A stretch of DNA of 14,805 nucleotides from Isohypsibius dastychi (Eukaryota; Tardigrada; Eutardigrada; Parachela; Isohypsibiidae), in NCBI GenBank assembly GCA_034696485.1, contig JAQIWT010000817.1:1-14805 (forward strand), given 5' to 3'. Positions 1-8,208 of this stretch are shown here, one piece after another. Below the pieces are notes generated by a model. The model was not told the DNA's origin, searched no databases, and worked only from the letters and a program-made list of their open reading frames with translations. Made by a program: the position numbers and the translations under genes. Position 1 is the first letter of the stretch; each line of letters begins with the position of its first letter.

Positions 1-312
1 ACATGAACCGCCACAAATGTGGCGATGCCCACTGAAGACAAATGTTCCCATCACGACAGCTCGTTGACCACTGGTCGGAAAAAATTGAAGTATAGCTCAT
101 TGAATTTGTTATTTTTTACTGAGCTAAAATGATCAGTTTCATCGAAATCGCCTGCTTCCTTCATATAGCGGGCATCAATAGGTTAATATCTAAAATAAAA
201 AATATAGTAAAAGTAAAATCTTAGTTAAGTCAGCGGCAACAGAATAGCAGTGCACCAACAGTTCCATGCTGATCAATGGCAAACATTTAGAATGCTTTTT
301 TTGAATTTCCAG
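1..312. other. Noncoding stretch at left edge, probably intron or 5' flank of the dioxygenase
   Basis: All three + frames are broken by stops in the first 70 bases, and I found no piece resembling the N-terminal half of an intradiol dioxygenase. The stretch ends in a good acceptor, a T-rich run followed by CCAG at 309-312. The simplest reading is the last part of an intron whose upstream exons lie to the left of the window. The open frame from 250 to 312 has no ATG and is not supported as coding. Confidence 0.55.
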
Positions 313-781
313 ACCTGTCGTGGACGGATCTACACTGATTCCAATGGGTTCTTCTCGTTTTCTTCGTTAATGCCAGGACGTTACGGTCTAAATAGTGGTG
401 GGCCTCCTGGAGGAGGAATGGGACCTTCCAGTGGACCACCTCCGGGGATGGTTTTCCCTCCACCAACTTCAAATGGCACCCGAGGTGGACTGCGACCTGC
501 TCATGTTCATTTCAAGGTGACACTCCTGGACAGTCGTATGGAAATGATCGGGAGCACATTGACCACTCAGGCGTATTTCGCTCACGGTACTTTTCTCTCG
601 TCCCTGTTGATTTCGGTGTCAGGGTGAACATGTTGATCTTCCAGATAAGTATCTTGGGGCTAACGACCAGTGTGGAATCTGCAACTCTGGCGATCCTGCC
701 AGAGTAATCCATGTGACTCATGAAGTTGATATCAAAACGTACAGCGGTTCCTGGGATATCTTACTTCCTCCAGCCATGTGA
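313..781 (+). CDS. Intradiol ring-cleavage dioxygenase, 3' end (partial; frame break at the last intron)
   Basis: This family opens catechol-type rings between the two hydroxyls using a non-haem Fe(III) held by two Tyr and two His. The exon at 313-586 reads TCRGRIYTDSNGFFSF, then PGRY, then RPAHVHF, then TTQAYF. The Tyr of PGRY and both His of RPAHVH are three of the four iron ligands; the first Tyr would lie upstream, outside the window. The last exon (623-781) gives a C-rich segment (NDQCGICNSGD) and ends KTYSGSWDILLPPAM, typical of the animal members. Between PGRY and RPAH is a Gly/Pro-rich insert of about 36 residues. The intron (about 587-622, GTACTT...TCAG, only 36 bp) leaves the exons one base out of phase: a strict GT-AG join hits TGA at once, while reading 623 in phase 0 is open to the stop. 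The cause may be an extra G in the run at 622-624, a real mutation, or an odd splice site. Animal members are thought to come from fungi by horizontal transfer. Confidence 0.85.
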
Positions 782-951
782 ATATAATTTTTTTTGCAGA
801 TACTTTTTATGCGTGATAGATGCTTTAAAATGTGAATGCTTCGTTTGAATTTATTGACAAAAAAAGGCCGGATATTTGAGTAAATTATCTGTGAACAATG
901 ATAAACCATTTCAACGTTTTTCTTGTCAAACACGCTTTTTGTTTTTGTCCA

Positions 952-971
952 CCCCCAAGGGGGGGGGGGGG
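952..971. repeat. C5-AA-G13 homopolymer tract
   Basis: CCCCC at 952-956, AA, then an uninterrupted run of 13 G at 959-971. Similar runs occur at 4723-4734 and 10229-10239. Such runs are length-unstable and error-prone in sequencing. Confidence 0.9.
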
Positions 972-1335
972 ACCAACAATTAGTTAACCCACATGGGCCC
1001 TGTATTGGATAGTAGGTTAGGTTTGCCAATAAGTCAACGTGATTGGCTGGCCCATCCCCCTTTCCTCTCTGCCCTGTGTCTCTGGCTCCACCTCCACCTT
1101 GCAAAACCTGACATTGCATGGTTTCAACCCCAGAAACCTCACCACGCATTACACAACATGTTTACATCATATCTCCATGATTATTATCATCGAGCATTCA
1201 TATTTCACTCAATATTTTTTAATAATGAAGTAAAAAAAATTTTTTCAAATTTTTTTTCAAATTTTTCCTTTAAGTTCAGGTACGGATAATAATGAGATTT
1301 TGGCGGATCGTCATACTGGAAAATTGGGTGGACGA

Positions 1336-1359
1336 ATAATCTGATAAAGATCAGATTAT
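1336..1359. repeat. Perfect 10-bp inverted repeat with a 4-nt loop
   Basis: ATAATCTGAT at 1336-1345 and its exact reverse complement ATCAGATTAT at 1350-1359 are separated by AAAG. It can form a hairpin in DNA or RNA. It lies in intergenic DNA and is not followed by a U-run of bacterial terminator type. Function unknown. Confidence 0.8.
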
Positions 1360-1820
1360 CAAAAAATGCAAAGCAAAATTTTTTGTGGGTATATTTGAGT
1401 TTATATTTTCCCGGACATAAATCGAAGTGCAGTTCAAATCAAATTCTAGCTATTCTGCGCGCTCTGTGGTGTACTGACCAGGATTGTAAGAACGAGGAAG
1501 AATGGAGATTAGATCGGATTAAGATGGATTAGGGCCGGATGCGTGACAGTTTTCGTTTGCTCGAATTGAGTATTTAATCTGAAGCAGGTCTCAATAATCC
1601 ATTCAAGTGCTTTCCCCGGTCTACTTATCATTCCCCGCGTCTTTTGAGGCACCGAATAGACGGCTACAAATTTAGAACGTATTTTCCCGAGCTGAGGTCA
1701 GCCGTCTTCCAAACATTCTCCTTAATCTCAGATGGTTTTTCATTGAAGTCTGTTTTTATTGGATGACCATATGACGGTGTGATGGAATAACGGATAAGCG
1801 CCTGATAAAATGCGAGTACT

Positions 1821-3545
1821 ATGGATCACGCAAGCTGGATAATGTTATGCGCGCTTTGGACGTGCATGTCAACTTCCTCCAGCCTAACTTTAGGAAATGA
1901 CGTATTGGACTCGGACAAAAATGAATTCGGTTTTCAAGGTTTGATTTAAGAAACTGAACTTTGGTTGGGGACCAGTTACGTTTGACTGTTGTGACAGGCC
2001 ACAATTCTGCCAAAGTTGAGAGTGAGAATCACATCAACAAAGATGCGGCAAAAATCAACGATAAACTTTCGATTGTAAGTTCTTCGAAGGTTGTTAATAG
2101 TTCCTTTATTTGACACACTGGACATTTTTTGTGTTCCTAGTTGCCCCTCGATTATGACCATTTTAAAGTTTTGGTTGCCCATTTGCGATCACCTGTTGAT
2201 CTTCTGCGAATTCATTTTGGCCACGGATTAGGAGATGATGACATAGCAGAGCACTTGAGATCATTGATTCGAGAAAAATTATCTTCCTCTTCAATGTCCA
2301 AATTCCAATCGGATAAATATGCGGGAAGCTCAATGATCAACATTTTGAATGGGGATTATCCATTCACTGAATTGGATCAGAAGGAGACAGAGCTAGTTGT
2401 CGACTGGAAACTTGAACTTTTAAGAGAAGGTAACTTCAAGGCATCAACCTGCTGGTCCAATAAAATATTACAAAATGTGAACGTTATTTGAAGAACATGA
2501 GAAAGCGTACAGGAACTACGCACAGATTCAGGAAACACGACTTTGTCGACATCCTGTCTCGGTGACCTTTGAAGTTGAGACCTTTCACAGAATCTCGGGT
2601 CATGTATTTGTGCCGTCGGGTAAGAAGCACATTAAAACGAAATCATTTTCATGACATATTCTGAATCTAGAGGTAATTCTAAATCGATGTGGAATACACT
2701 CAGGATGCTGCGACGAGAACGACCATGTGTGTACTGCAGTCGAGACTGAGATAGTCCAGCTGACATTCTACGTAGATGATGCAGTACAGCCACGTTGTGC
2801 AGAGAGGTTTCTAACTCATTTGTTTCGCAGAGAGTGAAGAAGTTGGATGTTGAAATTTGGATTGATCCTCTGAGCTCCGCAGGAACGTATCAGGTACGAA
2901 ACCGTGTCTACTTTCTTTGGTTAAAGGTTTGATCCCCATGGAGATCATTGCGACTTTCCACGGGAACTGAAGACTTTATGATGGGGGTAAACCAATCATT
3001 CTGCTTTCAGTTTGTCAACCATACGCGATGTGAATGTCTTAAGAATAACGGTCTGCGTGTTTCCCAGCTACAAAATTCAGGTCATCCCATTGACAGGTAA
3101 TCCTTGAATCTTCAACTGCACAAATTCTTAAATCTTCAGCTGCACGAAATTCAGTCAGCCTGATGTTGTGTGCGTCACTTCAAACGCTTTCGAGAATTCC
3201 TTAATGTCTGTTTGTAAAAAGTTCTGGTTTGGTTGAGCAAATGCTTTCAGTGATTCCAACGAGACCAACCAAAAGTGAGTTAATTTGCAGCCAGATGATT
3301 TGTCCTACCCCTTTCGCTTTGAGACAAGAGGGCCAGTTCTTTACATGTGACTGCTTCGAGAACGACAAAGATTGTGTGAAGATCAAATATGGACGGAAAG
3401 CCATGAATAAAACGGAGCAAGAGTGAGAACTGGTGAACACAAACAATCATCCAAACCAAGAAATGTTCTTTACAGATGCATCCGGAACGGCAAGTGTCTG
3501 AAACCAAGCTGTAGGCAGATAACAAGATGTCTGGTAAACAAATGA
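1821..3545 (+). CDS. Secreted VEGF/PDGF-type (PVF-like) cystine-knot growth factor, multi-exon
   Basis: Predicted ligand of a VEGF/PDGF-type receptor tyrosine kinase, acting outside the cell. Exons: 1821-1938, 1998-2074, 2141-2429, 2494-2619, 2671-2771, 2831-2893, 3011-3096, 3291-3422, 3476-3545; every join keeps frame at GT/AG sites, giving about 353 aa. A signal peptide (MDHASWIMLCALWTC) is followed by an unrecognised acidic pro-region of about 140 residues with no clear furin site. The knot domain is residues ~179-267: RLCRHPVSV, VILNRCG, GCCDENDHVC and FVNHTRCECL, the last closely matching the VEGF CxC end. Knot cysteines are C179, C210, C217, C224, C265 and C267. The second family cysteine is Glu204, and there is a 3-residue insert between C210 and C216. 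N261-H-T is a glycosylation site. The tail is Cys-rich (TCDC; CIRNGKCLKPSC), as in VEGF-C/PVF-like factors. The 3097-3290 intron may hide an extra exon (3140-3213, then 3251-3422), which also keeps frame and gives about 391 aa. Confidence 0.85.
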
Positions 3546-3952
3546 TCATGTCAGATCTCTATCTTGAAGGTCACATCGGAGAGTTCGATGACGATCGCGG
3601 ATCTTGCCCAAAAGCTAGAAAAAGAAAGGATGCTAGACATCATTTGGTAGTGTAAGATCACATTGTTGTAAGACTGCTTCTTCGGAGAAGCACATTCTCT
3701 CTTCTTGCTCGCCGATGTTTTGGGTTTTAAGTGCTGCTCTTTCATCACCTCTAACTTGGCCATTCAGCATGTTTGTCGTTAAACGTAAAAAAGAAAAAAG
3801 ACCGAAAATGAGGTCATGTTTACCCCGAAGCTTGCGGCACAGAGTTTCAGCAGTCAGCAGTCTAAAATGACAATCAAAAACTGAACTATGTTGAACATAT
3901 TCTAAAGTGTTGCAACTGAATAGCTTTTGAGGCCCATAGAGTCATGGGTCCC
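3546..3952. other. Convergent intergenic region between the growth factor and serpin A
   Basis: The two flanking genes end towards each other here, so this should hold both 3' UTRs. I see no AATAAA on either strand. The open frame at 3551-3763 on the - strand has no serpin C-terminal motif (no PFLF or RHN) and is not supported as a gene or as an alternative RCL exon. Confidence 0.6.
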
Positions 3953-5381
3953 TTAGGTAATTATATGCTCAACTCTTCCCAGGTATATCATAACGTTACT
4001 CTTATTATGTCGGACCCCAAACAAAAATGGCCGATCAACGACGACCGACACTCCTGAGGTGGAACAACTGGGGGTCAGTTTATTACGCTCAGCCGATGAT
4101 GCCGTATGCTGTGCGGTGTTGCTTTCCCTAGCGTCCGTCCCAAACTCGTCAACGCCTGCAAGAACTCACTGATTCAAACTTCAAGGTGGTAATGGACCGA
4201 TAATGGACTCACTGAAGCATCCACCATGTACCGCAGCTGAGAGCGGAACAGATTCGCCGCTTTTAATCATCCGGCTGAGATCAGACTTTTCAGAAATGAT
4301 TGACTTTACCCCAATATGCTGAATTGTTGTTTTCGAATCCAGATGGGTGCCAAGGGTGAATTTGGGCAGTGACAGCGTGACCTCTTTCATTTTTTTGATC
4401 AAAATAATTTTGTTCATGACAAACGGGTTAACCTGCTTGCTTATCTCATGTAGCCCACCTTTTTTCATGGGAACAAAAACGATCATGTGGACAATGTGGT
4501 CAACGTAGGGCAGCTCGAAGTAGCTCAGACCATACTCAGGATAGTCCGCGTAGGGCAAGTGAAGTGTGGTATGTATCATCTCGACCTTATCAGAATGCTT
4601 TTTCGTCGATGTGATAGAAAGGTTTTAAGGATGTCAGCATCGGATTGAAAAGATGTTCCCACCTGGAAAGAAAGAAATCTGTCGAATGATTGCTGATACA
4701 AACTATTCCAACTATCTTTGGTGGGGGGGGGGGGCTAGGTTTTTATTTTAGTTATGATATGAGGGAATCTCACCTAACTTCAAAGCAAGCTCCATTGACC
4801 AGAACCATTTTGGTATCTTTGTCGATGTGGTCATGAGTCAGTATATTCCCGATTTTTTCGTTCAAGGAAAGATCCGTGAAGACGTCGATCTCGTGACGAG
4901 CAGCACTCGGATGTTCTTTGAAATTCAGCCACGTTACACCTGCTTTAAGCTTGGTAACTTGATCGACATAATTAGGCTGCAGTGGTGCGCTTGAATCGAC
5001 GAACAACTGGTTCACCCGAGACTCACGAAAACCATTCTCATGATCATTGTGCTTTGAGTGGCGGAGGTAGGCCACAAGAAATCTACAACATGATAACGTC
5101 TTTGGTCAAAAACTGTAATGCTGGACTGTGTGTTGCTTGCCTGTACGCCATGACCAAGTCATGTTCGAAGCTGTCTAGGCCGTAAAAAGGTGAGTGGTCG
5201 AAATGCATAGCAGTATCGATTTCCAGCTTTGTCTTCCCATCTGATCCCAAGAGGAGGAGATGAAGACCGGAGGACGCTGCCATGGGTGAATACAAGAAGT
5301 TGCCGTGAGGGTGGTCGTCAGCACATGCACGAAAAAAGACATCGCGAATTTCTGTATGGGGGCACGCAAATGTGGATCCAT
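3953..5381 (-). CDS. Serpin A, intracellular-type serpin with two one-base indels
   Basis: Serpin-fold protein of about 400 aa, no signal peptide (starts MDPHLRAPIQKFAMSFF). Exons in transcription order: 5381-5141, 5082-4774, 4662-4213, 4155-3953, with phases 2, 2, 1 as in serpins B and C. The C-terminus has the serpin signature VVVDRPFLFGVRHN and LGRVE. The last exon holds the hinge (VDEFGTDARES) and the RCL, about 37 residues from the P15 Gly to PFLF against about 25 in antitrypsin. Exon 1 is one base short at the A6 run 5332-5337: the frame of MDPHLR...SFF must shift to RACADDHPHGNF. Exon 3 is one base long near the T5 run 4599-4603, where a stop appears after HIDEKAF. The two shifts cancel, and exon lengths then match the paralogues. 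Intron 1 uses a GC donor (AG|GCAAGC). Either a young pseudogene or homopolymer assembly errors; the open last exon and intact splice sites favour a functional gene. Confidence 0.85.
4723..4734. repeat. G12 homopolymer in intron 2 of serpin A
   Basis: Twelve consecutive G on the + strand (C on the coding strand) inside the 111-bp intron 4663-4773. No function is inferred. Confidence 0.9.
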
Positions 5382-6020
5382 TGCTCAACAAATTTTTTAC
5401 AAAAAATGAGTATCTGACTATGAATGTCAGTCGCTGTATTTATATTGCATGTCATGATGCTCCGATTAAAGCTTAAGAATATCTGCATGCTACACCAGAG
5501 ATCTCAAAAAACGAAGTTTCCTGTAATTTGATTATTAACTTCTGTTAGAGTAGTTCGGTGCATTGCCGTCGACGTCGAACGAATTAAGTAAGAAAGCCTT
5601 TGGCATTCAAAATTTTCAGAACGCTGTGTTAGCGAAACTCGCTTAGTGTTACAAAATCGAAGGAGCGGTTTCACGGAAATTTGTTCGGTCGATATTTTAG
5701 CTACCTCACCACTGGCTGGAAATTTCTGACTACCGTTAGCCGTGGTAAGCCGGTCACACAGAAATCTTTTCTGTTTTGATTCGCTATGTAGTCGTGGAAG
5801 AATGGCCGCATTTGTGGACTTCGGTACATAATTTCACAGTGAACGTCGCCTGAACCACACATGGTCGCCTTTCGCCAAGGTGCATGTAAAGATCTCTAAC
5901 AAGGAGATGTTTTATGTCTGAGTGACTATGTCATTTCCGATGGGGAATGACTTTCATCAAAATCTGGTCGCTGACCAGCTTCTAGGTATTTGAATCAATT
6001 GTACCGTAGACGACGGATAG
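5382..6020. other. Intergenic region between serpin A (5' end) and serpin B (3' end)
   Basis: About 640 bp with no supported coding sequence. The right end should hold the serpin B 3' UTR (no AATAAA seen) and the left end the serpin A promoter, described separately. Confidence 0.6.
5412..5444 (-). promoter_or_regulatory. TATA box and initiator of serpin A
   Basis: On the - strand a TATAAATA element occupies 5444-5437, and an initiator-like TCAGAT occupies 5417-5412. The A of the initiator (5415) lies 29 bases downstream of the first T of the TATA box, the canonical spacing for RNA polymerase II. A start there would give a 5' leader of about 34 nt before the ATG at 5381-5379. Inferred from sequence only. 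Confidence 0.6.
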
Positions 6021-8208
6021 TTATACTTCACTCAAATTCTCCACACGACCAAGGCAAATCATAATGCCGCTACGGTTGTGTCTAACAGCAAAGAGAAACG
6101 GCTGGTCGACAACGACAGGAATGACTGAGCATTTGGCTGCGTCCAACGACGATGTTCTTTTTATCTTTCTTTCATCGGAAAACGAACTTGTGGCGTTATT
6201 TACATGAAGACATGTTGGTCCGTCGTCACTGCTATCATCTGCATCCGTCCCTTTTTCATTGACACCTGAAGTAATAAAGGTCAATTGGATGAGAAGTGGA
6301 AAATCTTCGGTTGGTAAATCTTACTAAAGTATCCGTTATGAACGGCAGCAGAAAGAGTAATTGGCTGCTGGTCCGCGGTCATTCTGCTCAAATTGATTTT
6401 CCCTCCAGCCAGTGAATTTACGCCGAGCTTCCTGAATAGAGCCTTCATGTCCAATTGCGTTCTTAGCTTGAATTTGGGTAAGCTGAGTTTGACGTCACGC
6501 AACCGTTTCGCCAGATTGATCTTGTTGATCACGAATGGGTTGAGATTTCTGCTCATTTGTTTGAGTCCAGATTTTTGGACAGGTAGAAACAGCAACAGAC
6601 TGGCAATGTTCAGAATATACGGGAGTTCCACGTATGTCACCCCGATACTTTCATCGCAGACATATGGCAACTGGAACGTTCCATGCATCATGTTGATCAT
6701 ACTTGTGCTGCCGTCTAGATGACGAAAGTTCTCCAATGTTGTGTTAGCGGGATCAAAAGTAATATCCCACCTGCAGATAGTCAAACATTGGAAACAAGTT
6801 CTTGAATAGAAGTGAGGTCTTGAATACTCGTCAACAAATTGTGAGGAGAATGCCAATGACAGTCGCTCAGTGGGACTGTCCAGCTAATCAAAATCGAAAT
6901 GATTTCTCAGTTTTCATTCGAGTTTGTTGAATTTAAGAATAAATAGCATGAGTCTGAGCATAAATGTCATTTCTCATTCTTTCTTAGTCTTTGGCACAAG
7001 ATTTGTTGATGCAAGGACCCCTGGGTTTGGCATCAATGGACCCATCGTATTCATATTCTGTAGGTGATCATCGTTTTTAATGCATTCTCTTCAGACCAGA
7101 ATTTTGATAGCGAATTACCTCATTCATTTAAAGATGACTGTGTTTCTGGTGCTCTTCAGAATACTTAAAAGTGGTTGTTAAAAGATGGTGTGACATACAT
7201 CTCGAAGTTCAGTTCTGCGCTTCAAAATTTCAGTCGACCCCCACATTCCCTGACCTTAAGTGAGTGTAGATATGGCATGAATTCAAGAAGGTTTTCCTAG
7301 AATTCACGATACCGACACAGTTGAAGTTCTGGTCGAATGGAACCAGCGGCCACACTAACTCTTGCTAGAAACGTCCACATTGAATGCCCGCGCCGTCGAT
7401 TTGTCACTTGTAGTTTGACAGTTTCAACGACAGAAGTATTAAAAAGCCTAATATCAATCATCATTTACTGATCGTTAGACGCTGACGCTAACAGGAAACC
7501 GATCTCAAGGCGACAGTTTCTCACCAGTACTTATCGATTAATTATCGGAATGCAACAATGACAATCCCATCAAGAAAATCAGACCGCGAAAGTGCTCACC
7601 TTGCTTTGAAGCTTACACCGTTGACCAGCACCATTTTAGAGTTTTCTTCGAGGACTCCCTTTTTGAAACAGTCGCTCACTTTCCCGTTCATCCGTTCTTC
7701 CACGAAATAATTTATGTCCCTTCTTGCACCTTCAAGATTGTTCTCAAAATCTGTGAAGCCGACCTCTGCTTTCAGTTTTTCCACTTGTTCTACGAAATCC
7801 TGACGCAAAGATATGCTTGAGTCCAGAAACAGCCTGTTGACCCGGAAGACTTTAAATCGGTCAGCCTTTTCATCTTTTGCTTTGGCTTTATGGATCATCG
7901 CCAGCACGTATCTGAAAGATAAAAACGAATCAAGAACAAACGTTTAAAACGTGCAACGAATTCAGTAACCTGTAAGCCATTTTCAGATCATGCTCAAAGG
8001 TTGGTGAGTTAAATAGAGGCGAGTCGCCAATTTTCATGGCGTTTTCGATTTCCGCTCGCGTTTCTCCATCAGATCCTAGTAGAATCAGAAGAAGACCGGT
8101 GGATGCAATCATGGGTGAGTAGAGAATATTGCCATCCGGCTGCAGTTTTCGGCAAGCTTGAAACAAAGAGATGGCAAATTTCTGCATCGGTGCACGTAAA
8201 CTGTCCAT
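6021..8208 (-). CDS. Serpin B, intracellular-type serpin with extended reactive loop
   Basis: Complete serpin, 413 aa, starting MDSLRAPMQKFAISLF with no signal peptide, so cytoplasmic or nuclear as in clade-B-like serpins (inference). Exons in transcription order: 8208-7970, 7911-7600, 6770-6325, 6265-6021; phases 2, 2, 1. Recognisable parts are GNILYSPMIASTGLLLILLG (helix B region), VNGVSFKARWDITF (the NAxYFKGxW equivalent), LNPFVINKINL, LSLPKFKL, SAAVHNGYFS, the hinge VNEKGTDADDSS and the C-terminal VVVDQPFLFAVRHN then LGRVE. The loop from the P15 Gly to PFLF is about 50 residues, roughly twice normal, and contains a dibasic KIKR. Hinge positions P12-P9 read ADDS instead of the Ala-rich stretch needed for fast loop insertion, so trypsin-like inhibition is doubtful. 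Intron 2 is unusually long for this window (6771-7599, 829 bp). Start choice: same position as in serpins A and C, and no upstream in-frame ATG. Confidence 0.92.
6771..7599 (-). other. Long intron 2 of serpin B
   Basis: At 829 bp it is far longer than the same intron in serpin A (111 bp) or C (315 bp). It has no open frame with serpin or other recognisable motifs on either strand. It contains an imperfect hairpin at 7006-7036 (arms TTGATGC/GCATCAA, then ACCC/GGGT). It could hold regulatory sequence or an old insertion; I found no terminal repeats that would prove an element. Confidence 0.6.

Larger units (their letters stand above)
782..1820. other. Intergenic region, no gene recognised
   Basis: About 1 kb between the dioxygenase stop and the start of the growth-factor gene. 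The short open frames here (for example 993-1289 + and 718-1149 -) show no family motif and run through homopolymers. It contains a C5-AA-G13 tract (952-971), a T-rich tract with TTTTTCAAAT-like units (1233-1268), and a perfect 10-bp hairpin (1336-1359). I found no convincing TATA box for the gene starting at 1821; two GATA-type motifs lie at about 1792-1809. Confidence 0.6.

Noticed and set aside
250-627. A single 125-codon open frame as the dioxygenase CDS
   Set aside because: It begins with GTG, not ATG; its first 21 codons precede a good acceptor at 312 and do not resemble the family, and its last codons read through an intron.
3551-3763. A - strand open frame downstream of serpin A as an alternative loop exon
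   Set aside because: It has no hinge (GTD), no FLF and no RHN motif.
5083-5391. An alternative start (MLSNGSTF...) for serpin A that avoids the frameshift
   Set aside because: The paralogues begin MDSLRAPMQKF, and the other frame at 5381 reads MDPHLRAPIQKFAMSFF. The homology therefore crosses frames at the A6 run, and the longer frame is a shifted shadow.
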